From: Terasakiella brassicae
Lineage (GTDB): Bacteria; Pseudomonadota; Alphaproteobacteria; Rhodospirillales; Terasakiellaceae
Reading direction: 5' to 3'
NCBI RefSeq assembly: GCF_014641495.1
Contig: NZ_BMHV01000028.1
Coordinates: 1 to 35,272, forward strand
Length of the DNA stretch: 35,272 bases
The notes under the pieces are model-generated. The model made no database searches. It worked only from the letters and a program-made list of their open reading frames with translations, and was not told where the DNA came from. A program made the position numbers and the translations under genes. This document shows positions 6,325-15,236 of the stretch, one piece after another (position 1 is the first letter of the stretch; the number at the start of each line of letters is the position of its first letter).

Positions 6325-7410
6325 ATGTTTGGGGAGAGACTTAAGATAGCTCGTAAAAAAGCGGGTATATCTTTACGTGCCCTTTCAGACGATCTGGGGG
6401 GTATCGTTTCCGCACAAGCCATTGGCAAGTACGAGCGCGGCGAAATGATGCCAAACTCAACTGTACTGATTGCACTATGTTCAGCATTAAAAGTGAGTTT
6501 AAGCTACATGGCGGCACCAACTGGTGCGCGATTGGGTAATGTTGATTTTCGTAAGCATTCCGGCACTCGCGCCCAAGAACGCGCCGAAGTGGAAGCATCT
6601 GTCTTGGAACATGTCGAGAAATATCTTCTGATCGAAGAAATTCTCGAAATGGATAGTGCTGCGTGGCATCAGCCATTTGATCGCCGAGAACTGACTTCCA
6701 TTGAAGAAGGTGAAGAAATTGCCCGTGAAGTCCGCGCTAAATGGAATTTAGGTATCGACCCCATCCCAAATCTGACCGAGCTTTTGGAAGAAAAAGGCGT
6801 GAAGGTCATGATGCTGGATTTGCCAGATCGTGTTTCCGGTTTGACTTGCGAAGTCATGCGAGAAGGTAAAACCGCTGTCCCTGTGATTGTCGTTAATGCA
6901 AACCATTCACTGGAACGTCGTCGCATTACTCTGGCGCACGAGCTTGGACATAGATTGTTCACTGCCGATTCAAAAATCGAAGAAAAAGCCGCTACTCGGT
7001 TTGCCAGTGCCTTCTTGATGCCATCGGAGCATTTGACTGCGGAAACTGGAAAACATCGCCGTGCTATTGGTGTGGAAGAAATTTACACCCTGAAACGCAT
7101 CTACCGTGTCAGTGCTGCGGCATTGATTGTCAGATTGCGTGACCTTGAGGTTATTTCTAATGAACGTATGACTCGCACCTTCCAAACTGTTGGGCGGTCT
7201 TGGCGGCGTGTAGAACCACGCCCCTTTGAGGAAGGTTCGCAACAAGGTTGCTTCGAAAAACCCAAACGCTTTCCGCGACTGGTGTACCGGGGGCTGGCAG
7301 AAGACCTGATCTCCATCTCAAAAGCGGCCGAGCTTCTTAATGAACCAGTCAAACTGGTTGAGCAAGCAATGACTGAGGGGTTGCCGGATGGTGCAAATCG
7401 TTGTGAGTGA
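6325..7410 (+). CDS. XRE-type HTH / ImmA-IrrE metallopeptidase, antitoxin-like
   Basis: Residues 3-60 form a helix-turn-helix of the XRE type (RLKIARKKAGISLRALSDDL ... KYERGE). The central domain carries the zinc-peptidase motif HELGH (205-209), followed by EEKAATRFASAFLMP, typical of the ImmA/IrrE (COG2856) family. The C-terminal part (300-361) looks like another helical, possibly DNA-reading segment. Such proteins act as repressors that cleave, or are paired with, a partner. Here the gene overlaps the PIN toxin gene by 23 nt, so an antitoxin or regulator role is likely. The promoter upstream carries palindromic operators. Confidence 0.85.
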   Translation: MFGERLKIARKKAGISLRALSDDLGGIVSAQAIGKYERGEMMPNSTVLIALCSALKVSLSYMAAPTGARLGNVDFRKHSGTRAQERAEVEASVLEHVEKYLLIEEILEMDSAAWHQPFDRRELTSIEEGEEIAREVRAKWNLGIDPIPNLTELLEEKGVKVMMLDLPDRVSGLTCEVMREGKTAVPVIVVNANHSLERRRITLAHELGHRLFTADSKIEEKAATRFASAFLMPSEHLTAETGKHRRAIGVEEIYTLKRIYRVSAAALIVRLRDLEVISNERMTRTFQTVGRSWRRVEPRPFEEGSQQGCFEKPKRFPRLVYRGLAEDLISISKAAELLNEPVKLVEQAMTEGLPDGANRCE

Positions 7411-7894
7411 TAGCTCCGTCCTAATGGATTTGGCTCGAACGGGCTTAATCGAATACACGGGCGGACTCCCTTTCGATTTTATCATCCCAAACACAATGTT
7501 TGCCGAAGAATTGCTGGATTTAGGCGAATACAGCCGAGATCAGTTGCTAAAGATGGGTTTTGCGTTATCTGAACTAAGTGGCAATGGCTTTAGGATTGCA
7601 CAAAGTCACATGTCAGAACACAAGAAACTAAGCATTCAAGATTGTTTTGCCCTTGCTTTAGCGCAGGAAAAAGACGCTATCTTGATGACCGGGGATGGCT
7701 TACTTCGCAAGGTATCTCAGAAAAACGGTGTTGAAACCCACGGGGTTCTTTGGTTCTCAGATTTGATTGAGAAACACCAACTCGTCGCCAATGAATTCTT
7801 GCGTGACTGCCTTCTGACCTTGCAGCAGCACCCGGCCACACGGTTGCCAAAAAAAGAATTACAGGACAGGATTGATCGCTTGGGGGTAGAATAA
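7388..7894 (+). CDS. PIN-domain toxin (predicted RNase)
   Basis: This 168-residue protein has acidic residues of a PIN nuclease: D8 in VSDSSVLMDLA, E40/E41 in FAEELLD, D85 in SIQDCFALALA and D103 in LMTGDG. PIN toxins cleave RNA with a bound metal ion. The start overlaps the upstream HTH/peptidase gene by 23 nt, a known pairing of COG2856-type proteins with PIN toxins. The C-terminal extension (residues 125-168) is helical. A third gene follows after only 19 nt. Confidence 0.8.
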   Translation: MVQIVVSDSSVLMDLARTGLIEYTGGLPFDFIIPNTMFAEELLDLGEYSRDQLLKMGFALSELSGNGFRIAQSHMSEHKKLSIQDCFALALAQEKDAILMTGDGLLRKVSQKNGVETHGVLWFSDLIEKHQLVANEFLRDCLLTLQQHPATRLPKKELQDRIDRLGVE

Positions 7895-7913
7895 ATTAGG
7901 TGACCACACGCAA

Positions 7914-8918
7914 ATGGTAGATTTTGAAGTCCCCGATTTTTTTGATCCTGCAAATGCGACGAACGTGAACTTCTCTCCGTCTCTGCCGACAATTTTTCAA
8001 TATGCTAATGAACATTTGAAAACAAACGACATTCAACAATCTTATGCTGACAAAAGCAGAATTGAATTGTTGCTTATTGATTGCCAGAAAGACTTATGCT
8101 TCTCGCCGTATTTTGATTCACCTGAACAGCCGCGAGGTGATAACGCTGTCCGTATTGCAAAGTTTATTTACAAAAATCTGCCCTGCATTTCTTACATCAC
8201 CTCATTGATGCGGAGTCATTTTCCTTATCAAATTTTCTCCCCGTTATGGTGGGTCAACGCGAATGGTGAACACGTTGGAGATATGACGACTATTTCTTCT
8301 GCTGACCTACGATCTGGCAAATATCGCCCGGCACCCGAAGTTTCTCAATTTGCCAGTGGACGGTATAGTTGGGCATCTCGTCAGGTCGAACACTATATCA
8401 CTTCCCTTGAAGGGAAAGGCTATCAACTTTGTGTAAAACCTTTCCATTGCCTGATGGGAAGTGACGGATGGAATATGGTGGGGATCATCCAAGAAGCCTT
8501 TTGGTTCCATTGCGTCACGAGAAGTACCCAACCTAATCTACAAATATATGAGAACAACCCGTGGATAGAGTGTCATTCAGCATTCGGGTCAGACTGCTTA
8601 ACACGATGGGATGGCAAAGGTTGTCTTGACCAAAAAGATACCGCCCTCATGCTTAGACTTTTGCAGAACGATTGCCTGTTCATTGCTGGATACTCAGCTT
8701 TTCACCCGATAACAGCAACAATTGACGATCTGTTGCGTCAAATCATGATTACAGACCCAGCACTGGCAAAAAAGGTCTATCTCCTGACCGATTGCATGGT
8801 ACCCGTGGCGACATCTGACACCAATATTCAAGAAGTATATGAGCGATATTCAGATGCAGGGATTAACCTTGTCAGCTCTACCGAAACCATCAATTTAAAT
8901 GAGTACCGCTTTAAATAA
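7914..8918 (+). CDS. Isochorismatase/nicotinamidase-fold protein lacking catalytic Lys and Cys
   Basis: The fold is indicated by LLLIDCQKDLCF (D56), the VKPFHCLMGSDGW segment (H178), FIAGYSAFHPITATI and KVYLLTDCMVPV. In the larger cysteine-hydrolase relatives I know, the Lys lies about nine residues before the YS(I/A) segment and the Cys follows SH. The corresponding positions here are Y212 and P265, so two of the three catalytic residues appear lost while D56 stays. A nicotinamidase reaction is therefore unlikely; binding of a nicotinamide-like ligand or a structural role is possible. An N-terminal extension of about 50 residues precedes the domain. The gene is 19 nt downstream of the PIN toxin on the same strand, and its last 24 nt overlap the convergent restriction gene. 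Confidence 0.7.
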   Translation: MVDFEVPDFFDPANATNVNFSPSLPTIFQYANEHLKTNDIQQSYADKSRIELLLIDCQKDLCFSPYFDSPEQPRGDNAVRIAKFIYKNLPCISYITSLMRSHFPYQIFSPLWWVNANGEHVGDMTTISSADLRSGKYRPAPEVSQFASGRYSWASRQVEHYITSLEGKGYQLCVKPFHCLMGSDGWNMVGIIQEAFWFHCVTRSTQPNLQIYENNPWIECHSAFGSDCLTRWDGKGCLDQKDTALMLRLLQNDCLFIAGYSAFHPITATIDDLLRQIMITDPALAKKVYLLTDCMVPVATSDTNIQEVYERYSDAGINLVSSTETINLNEYRFK

Positions 8919-11900
8919 TTTATCAATGTAGGTGTCTTTATCTTCATTTTGGAAAAGTACATGCCTTTCAGCAAAATCATCGGATGTGGCAAGTTCAGGC
9001 TTCCACCAACGCACATTTGCGAGAGGCGTATTCGACACTATGAAAGAGTTCATCGTCACCTTGTTCGACAATTTGGACCCTGCTGTCCGCATCTTGGTTT
9101 CAATGTCCTTAACCGTTTCATAAAATCGCAGTTTGGGATCATCAATACCTTCACAGTGCATAATCCCTTTGGGGTCAACGAATACTATGTGCTGAATATC
9201 GGCTTCAATAATCCACAAAATAAAATCAGGATAGAAGTTGCCAGCCTCAAAAAAGCCAATTCCGCGTCCTTTTGACTGATTTCGTAAAAGATAAATTTCT
9301 CTGTGGTCTAACAATGGCGGCTTATTTCGGTAAAACTCGCGCAAATCCATAACAAAATCCCGCTCACCTTCATTTAGATGCACTGGTGAAATTTTGAAAA
9401 GGTCTGCATCAACACCCTTCTTCAAGTGGAGAAGGGGGGAATAAAGGTGTTGGTCGAAGACGAATGCTTCCCCTTTACCACCAATATTAAAATCAACCAA
9501 TGTGCCATCAGCTATATGCTGTTGTAATTCTTCAATTCGTTGAATAATGAGTTTTTCAGATTGATCAACTAAGACTTTATATTCAGCAAAAAAGTTGGGG
9601 TCGGCGGGATCGAGTTCCTTATATTCCCGAAATGGAGCTTCAAAAGACTCCTTCTGGAATTTGTAAAAACGATCACAGAACTTCTTTAAAAGAGAAATTG
9701 CTATTTCTTCCCATTCTGATACACGACTAAAATCACCAACAGATAAACGTTCTTCCGGGATATAAAGCGTATACCAGTGGGGGTCACGCAAAAGCGCAAG
9801 AACGGCGTCTTTGCTCATATTGAAGTTATGCCAGTTCCGCTCCGCTTTCAGGCGTTGTATTTCAAAATAGATATTTTCAATATCCATGAAAGCAATATGG
9901 CGTTCCCGAAGCTTATCTTCGTGAGGCAAGGTATCAAAACTTGTTTGTTTCACACCACGGCTTGCCATTGATTTGACACGGGGGTACCAATCAAGCGTGA
10001 CTCGGCGTTTCGGCAAAAATTCAGATGGCGGTAATGCCAGTGTGGTTTTTGCCTGTTTTTTGAAGTTGATTCCTTCGGGTACACTCACGGTGATCAAAGA
10101 AGTTTTAGGCAATTTGAACCGTATTGGGAGATTAAATTCAATTCGATCTTCTGGTTTCTTAATACCTTCACCTTCGAGAAATTCATTAAAACGGGCCATA
10201 TAATCGGATTTCACACCGAAAACATTTAATGTTTCCAATATTGGTAGTTCATCGTCTTTCGGAACCCATGAAAACTCCCCATCTTTGGCAGACCAATGAA
10301 TTGCTTTGCTTCGTTTAAGTGAATTTTCAAAGCCGCGTAAGCGAACTCCTCGTCCGAACAATTGTATAATCTCAGAACCTTCTTTTTGACCAACAAACAT
10401 TAGCCCCATCGTAGCGACACGGAAACTGTTCCAACCTTCTGTAAAGCGTTTTGACCCTATTAAAAGATTGAGCTTCGAATTCTTCTCGTTGATCCCTTTG
10501 AAAAGCGAGTGACTGAACTCAATTTCCTTTCCATCCAGATTATTTTCTTGGCAAAGGTCAAAAAGTTTCTTGGCATCACCAACATTGATTACGCCGAAAT
10601 GATCATCACTGTCGCCAACCCTCAAAGCCAATTCGCCATCACCGCCTTTAAGATAATCAATATGCAGCACCCCACCTGTATAGGAATTGAACAGACGAGA
10701 CATAATGTCGTTATAAAGTGTTGCTACGTTATCCTTAGATTGAAGCAGGTATTGAAACGCTTCTGCAAAAATGTCTGTATTCTTTTCATTTAACAGCCCC
10801 GTATCACCAGAGAGCAGCTTTTCAATATTGGCGAGTGTTCGCGCCTTGTTTGAAATAAACGTCGAAAGAAAGAGTAGAATATCCACCACGTCTGACACGT
10901 CGCGTTTATTTTCTTTTCGGATGGCAGTAACTTTACTGCCAACGAATACCCACAAAGGACGGTCTATATCGAAAGCTTTGTATGCTGCTTCTCGTTCATC
11001 ATAAAGTCGCAGTTGTTGATAGAAAGACAATAAACATGCTGATAGATACAAATGGCGATTTTCTTCATCGGCTTTAGTATCATCACGCCCTTCGATGTTG
11101 AGAATATTGTAATCTTTACCAAAACCATCAGCATGAAAATAACGGTAAGAATAATCAAATAGTATACATTTAGCATATTCGTCAGCCAGTCCCGTATTAC
11201 CACTGACAGCCTGACCTAACGTAGCCGAATATTCAAATGTGAATCCATCTTCTGCAAGGCGACGGCGCATTTCGAACCAGACATCGCCTTTCGCTCCCCG
11301 GTGACCTTCATCAATGAGAACGAGGTTGTTGGTTTCGAACTCTTCAACCGAAACTGTTTTCTTGCCACTTTCTTCACGCAGTTTATTCATATCAATCACA
11401 TCAATCTCTTGTGACGACAATAAACCTGATCCAGAGTTATTTTTATTAAACGGAACGGCCCGCATACCCGATTTTCGGAATTCCTCCAAATGCTGATGTG
11501 TCAACCCTTCGTTTGGCGTGAGCACGACAATACGATTCAGCTCATGTAGCTTTTTGTGCTTTTTCAAATAGTGCTGGAACTGTAAGACGTTGATATGCAT
11601 CAAAAGTGTCTTACCGCTCCCCGTGGCATTCCAGAAAGCAAGTTTTCGTAAACTGTCTTCGGTAAATAATGAAAGTCGGTCAGATTTCTTATTTTCACCC
11701 CATTCAAGGAGAACTTGGTTGAATTGGTTTACCAGACGGTTGAGATCATCCAACAACCCTTCTCGGTTGCTGAAAAATTGATCCAGAAAAATCTCCGCAA
11801 ACAGTAGTGACATATACTGGAAGTATTTCCACTCGATTTTTGGTGTGCGCTTTCTATTGATGTAATCTGTATGACGCGCAATGTTTGCATCAAACTCCAA

Positions 11901-12125
11901 AAGCATTTCTGGCGTTAGGAAACTATCAGCCTTCAATAACCCGACAAGCTCGTCATGATAGGCATAGCGCCCATCTTCTTTACGTCTTTCCAACGTTTCA
12001 TCAGTAAGACGATTTTTGGCAACTTGACGAAAGAGATCACCCTCCAAATCAGTGGCATCAACACCAAACTGGCTCAAGATATAGCGGTTTAAAATGAGCT
12101 TATGAGGAAATGGAACGACGGGCAT
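8895..12125 (-). CDS. Type III-like restriction subunit (Res): helicase-nuclease
   Basis: This 1,076-residue protein has a DEAD-like helicase core with Walker A NATGSGKT (166-173) and the DEGH box in LIDEGHRG (272-275). The C-terminal nuclease motif is YPDF (D967) followed by VDPKG (D984, K986), a PD-(D/E)xK arrangement typical of type III Res subunits. It would translocate or switch on DNA at unmethylated sites recognised with the Mod partner and cut. Its ATG overlaps the stop of the ATPase gene as TAATG (12123-12127), placing it last in the eight-gene operon. It is separated from its Mod by three unrelated genes, which is unusual. Its 3' end overlaps the convergent gene by 24 nt. Confidence 0.9.
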   Translation of the reverse strand: MPVVPFPHKLILNRYILSQFGVDATDLEGDLFRQVAKNRLTDETLERRKEDGRYAYHDELVGLLKADSFLTPEMLLEFDANIARHTDYINRKRTPKIEWKYFQYMSLLFAEIFLDQFFSNREGLLDDLNRLVNQFNQVLLEWGENKKSDRLSLFTEDSLRKLAFWNATGSGKTLLMHINVLQFQHYLKKHKKLHELNRIVVLTPNEGLTHQHLEEFRKSGMRAVPFNKNNSGSGLLSSQEIDVIDMNKLREESGKKTVSVEEFETNNLVLIDEGHRGAKGDVWFEMRRRLAEDGFTFEYSATLGQAVSGNTGLADEYAKCILFDYSYRYFHADGFGKDYNILNIEGRDDTKADEENRHLYLSACLLSFYQQLRLYDEREAAYKAFDIDRPLWVFVGSKVTAIRKENKRDVSDVVDILLFLSTFISNKARTLANIEKLLSGDTGLLNEKNTDIFAEAFQYLLQSKDNVATLYNDIMSRLFNSYTGGVLHIDYLKGGDGELALRVGDSDDHFGVINVGDAKKLFDLCQENNLDGKEIEFSHSLFKGINEKNSKLNLLIGSKRFTEGWNSFRVATMGLMFVGQKEGSEIIQLFGRGVRLRGFENSLKRSKAIHWSAKDGEFSWVPKDDELPILETLNVFGVKSDYMARFNEFLEGEGIKKPEDRIEFNLPIRFKLPKTSLITVSVPEGINFKKQAKTTLALPPSEFLPKRRVTLDWYPRVKSMASRGVKQTSFDTLPHEDKLRERHIAFMDIENIYFEIQRLKAERNWHNFNMSKDAVLALLRDPHWYTLYIPEERLSVGDFSRVSEWEEIAISLLKKFCDRFYKFQKESFEAPFREYKELDPADPNFFAEYKVLVDQSEKLIIQRIEELQQHIADGTLVDFNIGGKGEAFVFDQHLYSPLLHLKKGVDADLFKISPVHLNEGERDFVMDLREFYRNKPPLLDHREIYLLRNQSKGRGIGFFEAGNFYPDFILWIIEADIQHIVFVDPKGIMHCEGIDDPKLRFYETVKDIETKMRTAGSKLSNKVTMNSFIVSNTPLANVRWWKPELATSDDFAERHVLFQNEDKDTYIDKLFKAVLI

Positions 12126-13651
12126 TATACTGCTTCTCTTAATTGAAGGTTCAATTGTTGTGCTATTTCAGTCAATCTTTGACGTAAAGAAAGGGTGTAA
12201 AATCCCCATATAGCAGATGCCGAAGCGGCTTGAACTAAGTATTGCTCAACCCCTTCAAGACTAAGTCCAAAATGTTGGGCAATATTCCAAATGACTGACT
12301 TATCTGGGTCACTAAAAACATTACCATCAGCAAAATCAATATACTGTTGGACAAATCCAAAACCAGCACCATTAGTCAAAGCATCTCTTGTTGCATGTAA
12401 CAAAATTGCTTCTGGTCGGCACAAGCCAAATCCATACATTGCATTAATTACGGGCGCGTCAAACTGCTTTATTAAACCAAGAGTGCTGTCCCATAAAGCT
12501 TGCATATGACTGCCAGTGCCGTTTACTGAATTACGGATATGGCTACTTTTTAGTTCATCTGTTTCAAATTTATCGCCATCCAGTAGCACAATTGATGTGT
12601 CAATGCGGTGACCTTCAAGAGCAAGAGAACCTGCTACAGTGAATGCATTTTGTGCGGCACCATAGGTATTGAACTTAATATTTTGGTTTATACCAAGCTC
12701 TTGTGCGACTTGCTTGGCAATTTTCTGCGCCAAGGTATCTTCTGTCCAGAGATTGATCCGCCGAAGGTGCTGTTCATCTTCGGTAATTTGATAGAGCGAC
12801 GAAGGAGAGAAGCCCTCTAAGCAAAAAGATTGTCCCCCTTGATGCTGTAGTGTTCGGATGGCTAATAAGTCTTGAAATTCAGTAATCTGCGGCCAGTGTG
12901 TTGAGAAAATAATTTGTAAGTTTTTGTTCTGTGCAATTTCACACATCTTACCGATCAAGCGTCTAAGTGCCCGATCATGGAGAGAGACTTCAAGCTCCTC
13001 AATAATAATTAAGCCATTGTTTGGCGCACGGATGATCGCATCCAAAATTTGAAAAATCTTCTGTTCACCAGCCCCCATGTAGTGGGATAAATAAGACCTC
13101 CCATCTGTGCTTGCCATTAAAAAACGTCCAACAGCTCCCCAGTTTTTTTCACCTATTACAATATCAGTGTAACGGCGATTTAGTACGTAGCTGGCATCAT
13201 CTAAAAGCTGCTGCTTTTTATTTGGGCTTAGATCATATGGTCTTTCTGTAAAGGAAAAACGCGCAGTAACCGTTTCTCGCTCAACATGGGGTGCGCATTC
13301 GAGAATACCAATAAATCGATTATAGCGTTCTTTTCTGTTCTTTCTCAGAGGTATCCACTTAGAGTCTTTTTTGTATTTATTGGTCAGGCCATCCGCGAAA
13401 TGAACCGTAAGGGCAGAGCCTTCCCATAAATTCCCAGTGTGTGGAATAAAGAAATCAGTCCACCACCTTCCCACATATCCTTGCTGAGTATACTGATCTG
13501 GTTTGTATAGGCACGCAAGGGCGTGAAGCACGGTTGACTTGCCAGCACCGTTTTCTCCCATCAAAGCGACAACGCCGCTTTCAGGAAGGTTGATTTCCAC
13601 ATTTTGTAATCTTTTGAGATTAGCGATTTCCAGTTTTATGACTGCCGTCAT
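12125..13651 (-). CDS. OLD-like ATPase with TOPRIM-type domain
   Basis: An ABC/SMC-type ATPase: Walker A GENGAGKST (32-40), signature-like segment MGAGEQ (192-197), Walker B LIIIEELEVSL (214-224) and a downstream His in FSTHWPQ. The C-terminal half looks like a TOPRIM nuclease: E304 in LWTEDTLAQK and DGD (358-360) in IVLLDGDKFE. This matches the overcoming-lysogenization-defect (OLD/GajA-like) family, DNA nickases or nucleases used in phage defence. The ATG overlaps the preceding stop as ATGA (13648-13651), and its stop overlaps the Res start. It is probably an effector or sensor within the operon; partner specificity is inference. Confidence 0.8.
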   Translation of the reverse strand: MTAVIKLEIANLKRLQNVEINLPESGVVALMGENGAGKSTVLHALACLYKPDQYTQQGYVGRWWTDFFIPHTGNLWEGSALTVHFADGLTNKYKKDSKWIPLRKNRKERYNRFIGILECAPHVERETVTARFSFTERPYDLSPNKKQQLLDDASYVLNRRYTDIVIGEKNWGAVGRFLMASTDGRSYLSHYMGAGEQKIFQILDAIIRAPNNGLIIIEELEVSLHDRALRRLIGKMCEIAQNKNLQIIFSTHWPQITEFQDLLAIRTLQHQGGQSFCLEGFSPSSLYQITEDEQHLRRINLWTEDTLAQKIAKQVAQELGINQNIKFNTYGAAQNAFTVAGSLALEGHRIDTSIVLLDGDKFETDELKSSHIRNSVNGTGSHMQALWDSTLGLIKQFDAPVINAMYGFGLCRPEAILLHATRDALTNGAGFGFVQQYIDFADGNVFSDPDKSVIWNIAQHFGLSLEGVEQYLVQAASASAIWGFYTLSLRQRLTEIAQQLNLQLREAV

Positions 13652-14670
13652 TTCCGCCCCCGTTTAGCTGTGAATTTTACGGCGACACGTTCCTCCGGGT
13701 CTAACTTCAACCCGTTTATATTATCAAACCAACCCTTGCGCTTTTTATCATAGCGGAATTCATGTAATTTCATGCCCGGGCGACTGACGCTGGTGACAAT
13801 GCAAATTACATATTCCCCCTGATTGAATTGGCTTTTTTGATGCTCTGTGATGGCATCATATTCGTTAAATGTGAAATCAGCCGTTACGGTATCAATTCCA
13901 TGTCCTTTTACTTCAATGCAAAGGATTTCCTGACCATCTTGAGAGATCGCCTGTAAATCATACCCAACATTTCGATCTTCAAATGACTCAACGGTGTAAT
14001 GGCGTTTCTCAAATTCATCGGTAACGAGCTTGATCGCGCCTTCTTCGACTTCTTTTTTCCGCTCCTGATTAATGACAGGCTTTTTCCGTTTCTTACTGAC
14101 TGATACTCCTGTTTTTCCTTGAGCCAGTTTCCACAACTTCCGCTCCATCTTTGAGAACTTTTTCTTTTCGGAAATATAGAAAGGTCTGGCCTGTTTCCAT
14201 GTATCCCCAAGTCCTTTCAACAGTTCTTTGTCACGAAGCTCTGTTTCCAAGAAAAACACGTCACCTGCGTTTGCACTAACGCGATACCAAGCGTCACCTT
14301 TAAAGGGACGATTAATTTCATCTGGGCAGTATTGCTCGTCTCGATAAACCCTTGCGTTTCTGTACCAACCGACCACAACCATACCGCCTGATGGGTGTTT
14401 CGCTGTCCAGATAACGGTTACGCCGTCCACATATTGGTGACCTTTGTCATCTTGGTCTACCTCACCAAGACGTTCTATATGAATGCTATCCCCTTTGCTG
14501 ATACGAGCAAATCCATAGTGGCAGCCATCATTTTCCACTTGAAAATTAAAGGCTTCGTGCGGGTCTGAGCCATCAAACAAATGTTCAAATGTCGGTTTAT
14601 CGATATTTTCAAAACCTTTGTAGTCTTCCATCCATTGCAGGCGGAAGAGCACCATCTTTTGACTGCTCAT
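13648..14670 (-). CDS. DUF3883-domain protein (PD-(D/E)xK-like) with N-terminal reader-like domain
   Basis: The C-terminal 125 residues fit DUF3883: VGYDLQA, then ILCIEVKGHG, then a NEYDAITEHQ helix, i.e. D and ExK of a restriction-endonuclease-like core (D241, E256, K258 counted from the upstream ATG at 14679). The N-terminal half (VVVGWYRNARVYRDEQ) resembles small beta modules that often precede DUF3883, possibly sensing modified DNA. The middle is Lys-rich (KKRKK). The start at 14670 (MSSQKMVLF) is preferred because it overlaps the upstream stop as ATGA; 14679 is an alternative. The downstream ATPase gene overlaps by 4 nt, so the two are coupled. Confidence 0.75.
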   Translation of the reverse strand: MSSQKMVLFRLQWMEDYKGFENIDKPTFEHLFDGSDPHEAFNFQVENDGCHYGFARISKGDSIHIERLGEVDQDDKGHQYVDGVTVIWTAKHPSGGMVVVGWYRNARVYRDEQYCPDEINRPFKGDAWYRVSANAGDVFFLETELRDKELLKGLGDTWKQARPFYISEKKKFSKMERKLWKLAQGKTGVSVSKKRKKPVINQERKKEVEEGAIKLVTDEFEKRHYTVESFEDRNVGYDLQAISQDGQEILCIEVKGHGIDTVTADFTFNEYDAITEHQKSQFNQGEYVICIVTSVSRPGMKLHEFRYDKKRKGWFDNINGLKLDPEERVAVKFTAKRGRK

Positions 14671-15236
14671 AACATCCATCCGAAAAATGCCGCCTTAACA
14701 GGCAATAACTGTAATGCCCAGTATCCCAAGCCTAACGGGATAACGCTTTCTAATAAAAAATATCGGATGCGCCAGACAGTTAGTAACCATCTTGTTGAGG
14801 TTTCTTCATAAGTGCGCCCAAAGGTATGACCGAAATATTGGAGATGGGCCGTTGCAGCTTCTACGAAAAAATGAGCCAGCAAATAGGCGACTAAAAATGT
14901 TAATCCAGTATCAATGGCAACAGGGGTCAGTCCCTCAATTTTTAGACCTAAAAAGGCTGTGCTGGGACTACTTGCTGCCGTGATTTTGAGGTCAAATGAT
15001 TTGTAAAAAACAGCGACACCAGCAACAATTAATAAGTTGCGGCGAATGCGGTCAGCACGATCTGAAAAGGATGGTGGAGGAGCAATCAATTCATCCATTT
15101 CTTTTCGTATTCGATGCTTACGATGAACTTCAATTTCTGTTTTTAAGGCAATTAAAGTTTCAACAAAGTGCTGTTTAAATGGTTTGTCCTCATCAGTGGG
15201 ATTTTGCCATTTCTCAACCTTCTTCCAATCCGACAT
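14667..15236 (-). CDS. Small membrane protein in the restriction operon (189 aa)
   Basis: The start at 15236 ([10 protein letters not shown]) is 7 nt from GGAGG (15244-15248); the ATG three bases earlier is an alternative. The N-terminal 80 residues are soluble and charged ([12 protein letters not shown]). They are followed by about three hydrophobic segments: [31 protein letters not shown], and a C-terminal [17 protein letters not shown] do not recognise the family. The start overlaps the Mod stop as TGATG, and its own stop overlaps the DUF3883 start as ATGA, so it is clearly an operon member. It may anchor the complex at the membrane or act as a membrane-damaging effector; both are inference. 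Confidence 0.75.
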   Translation of the reverse strand: MSDWKKVEKWQNPTDEDKPFKQHFVETLIALKTEIEVHRKHRIRKEMDELIAPPPSFSDRADRIRRNLLIVAGVAVFYKSFDLKITAASSPSTAFLGLKIEGLTPVAIDTGLTFLVAYLLAHFFVEAATAHLQYFGHTFGRTYEETSTRWLLTVWRIRYFLLESVIPLGLGYWALQLLPVKAAFFGWML

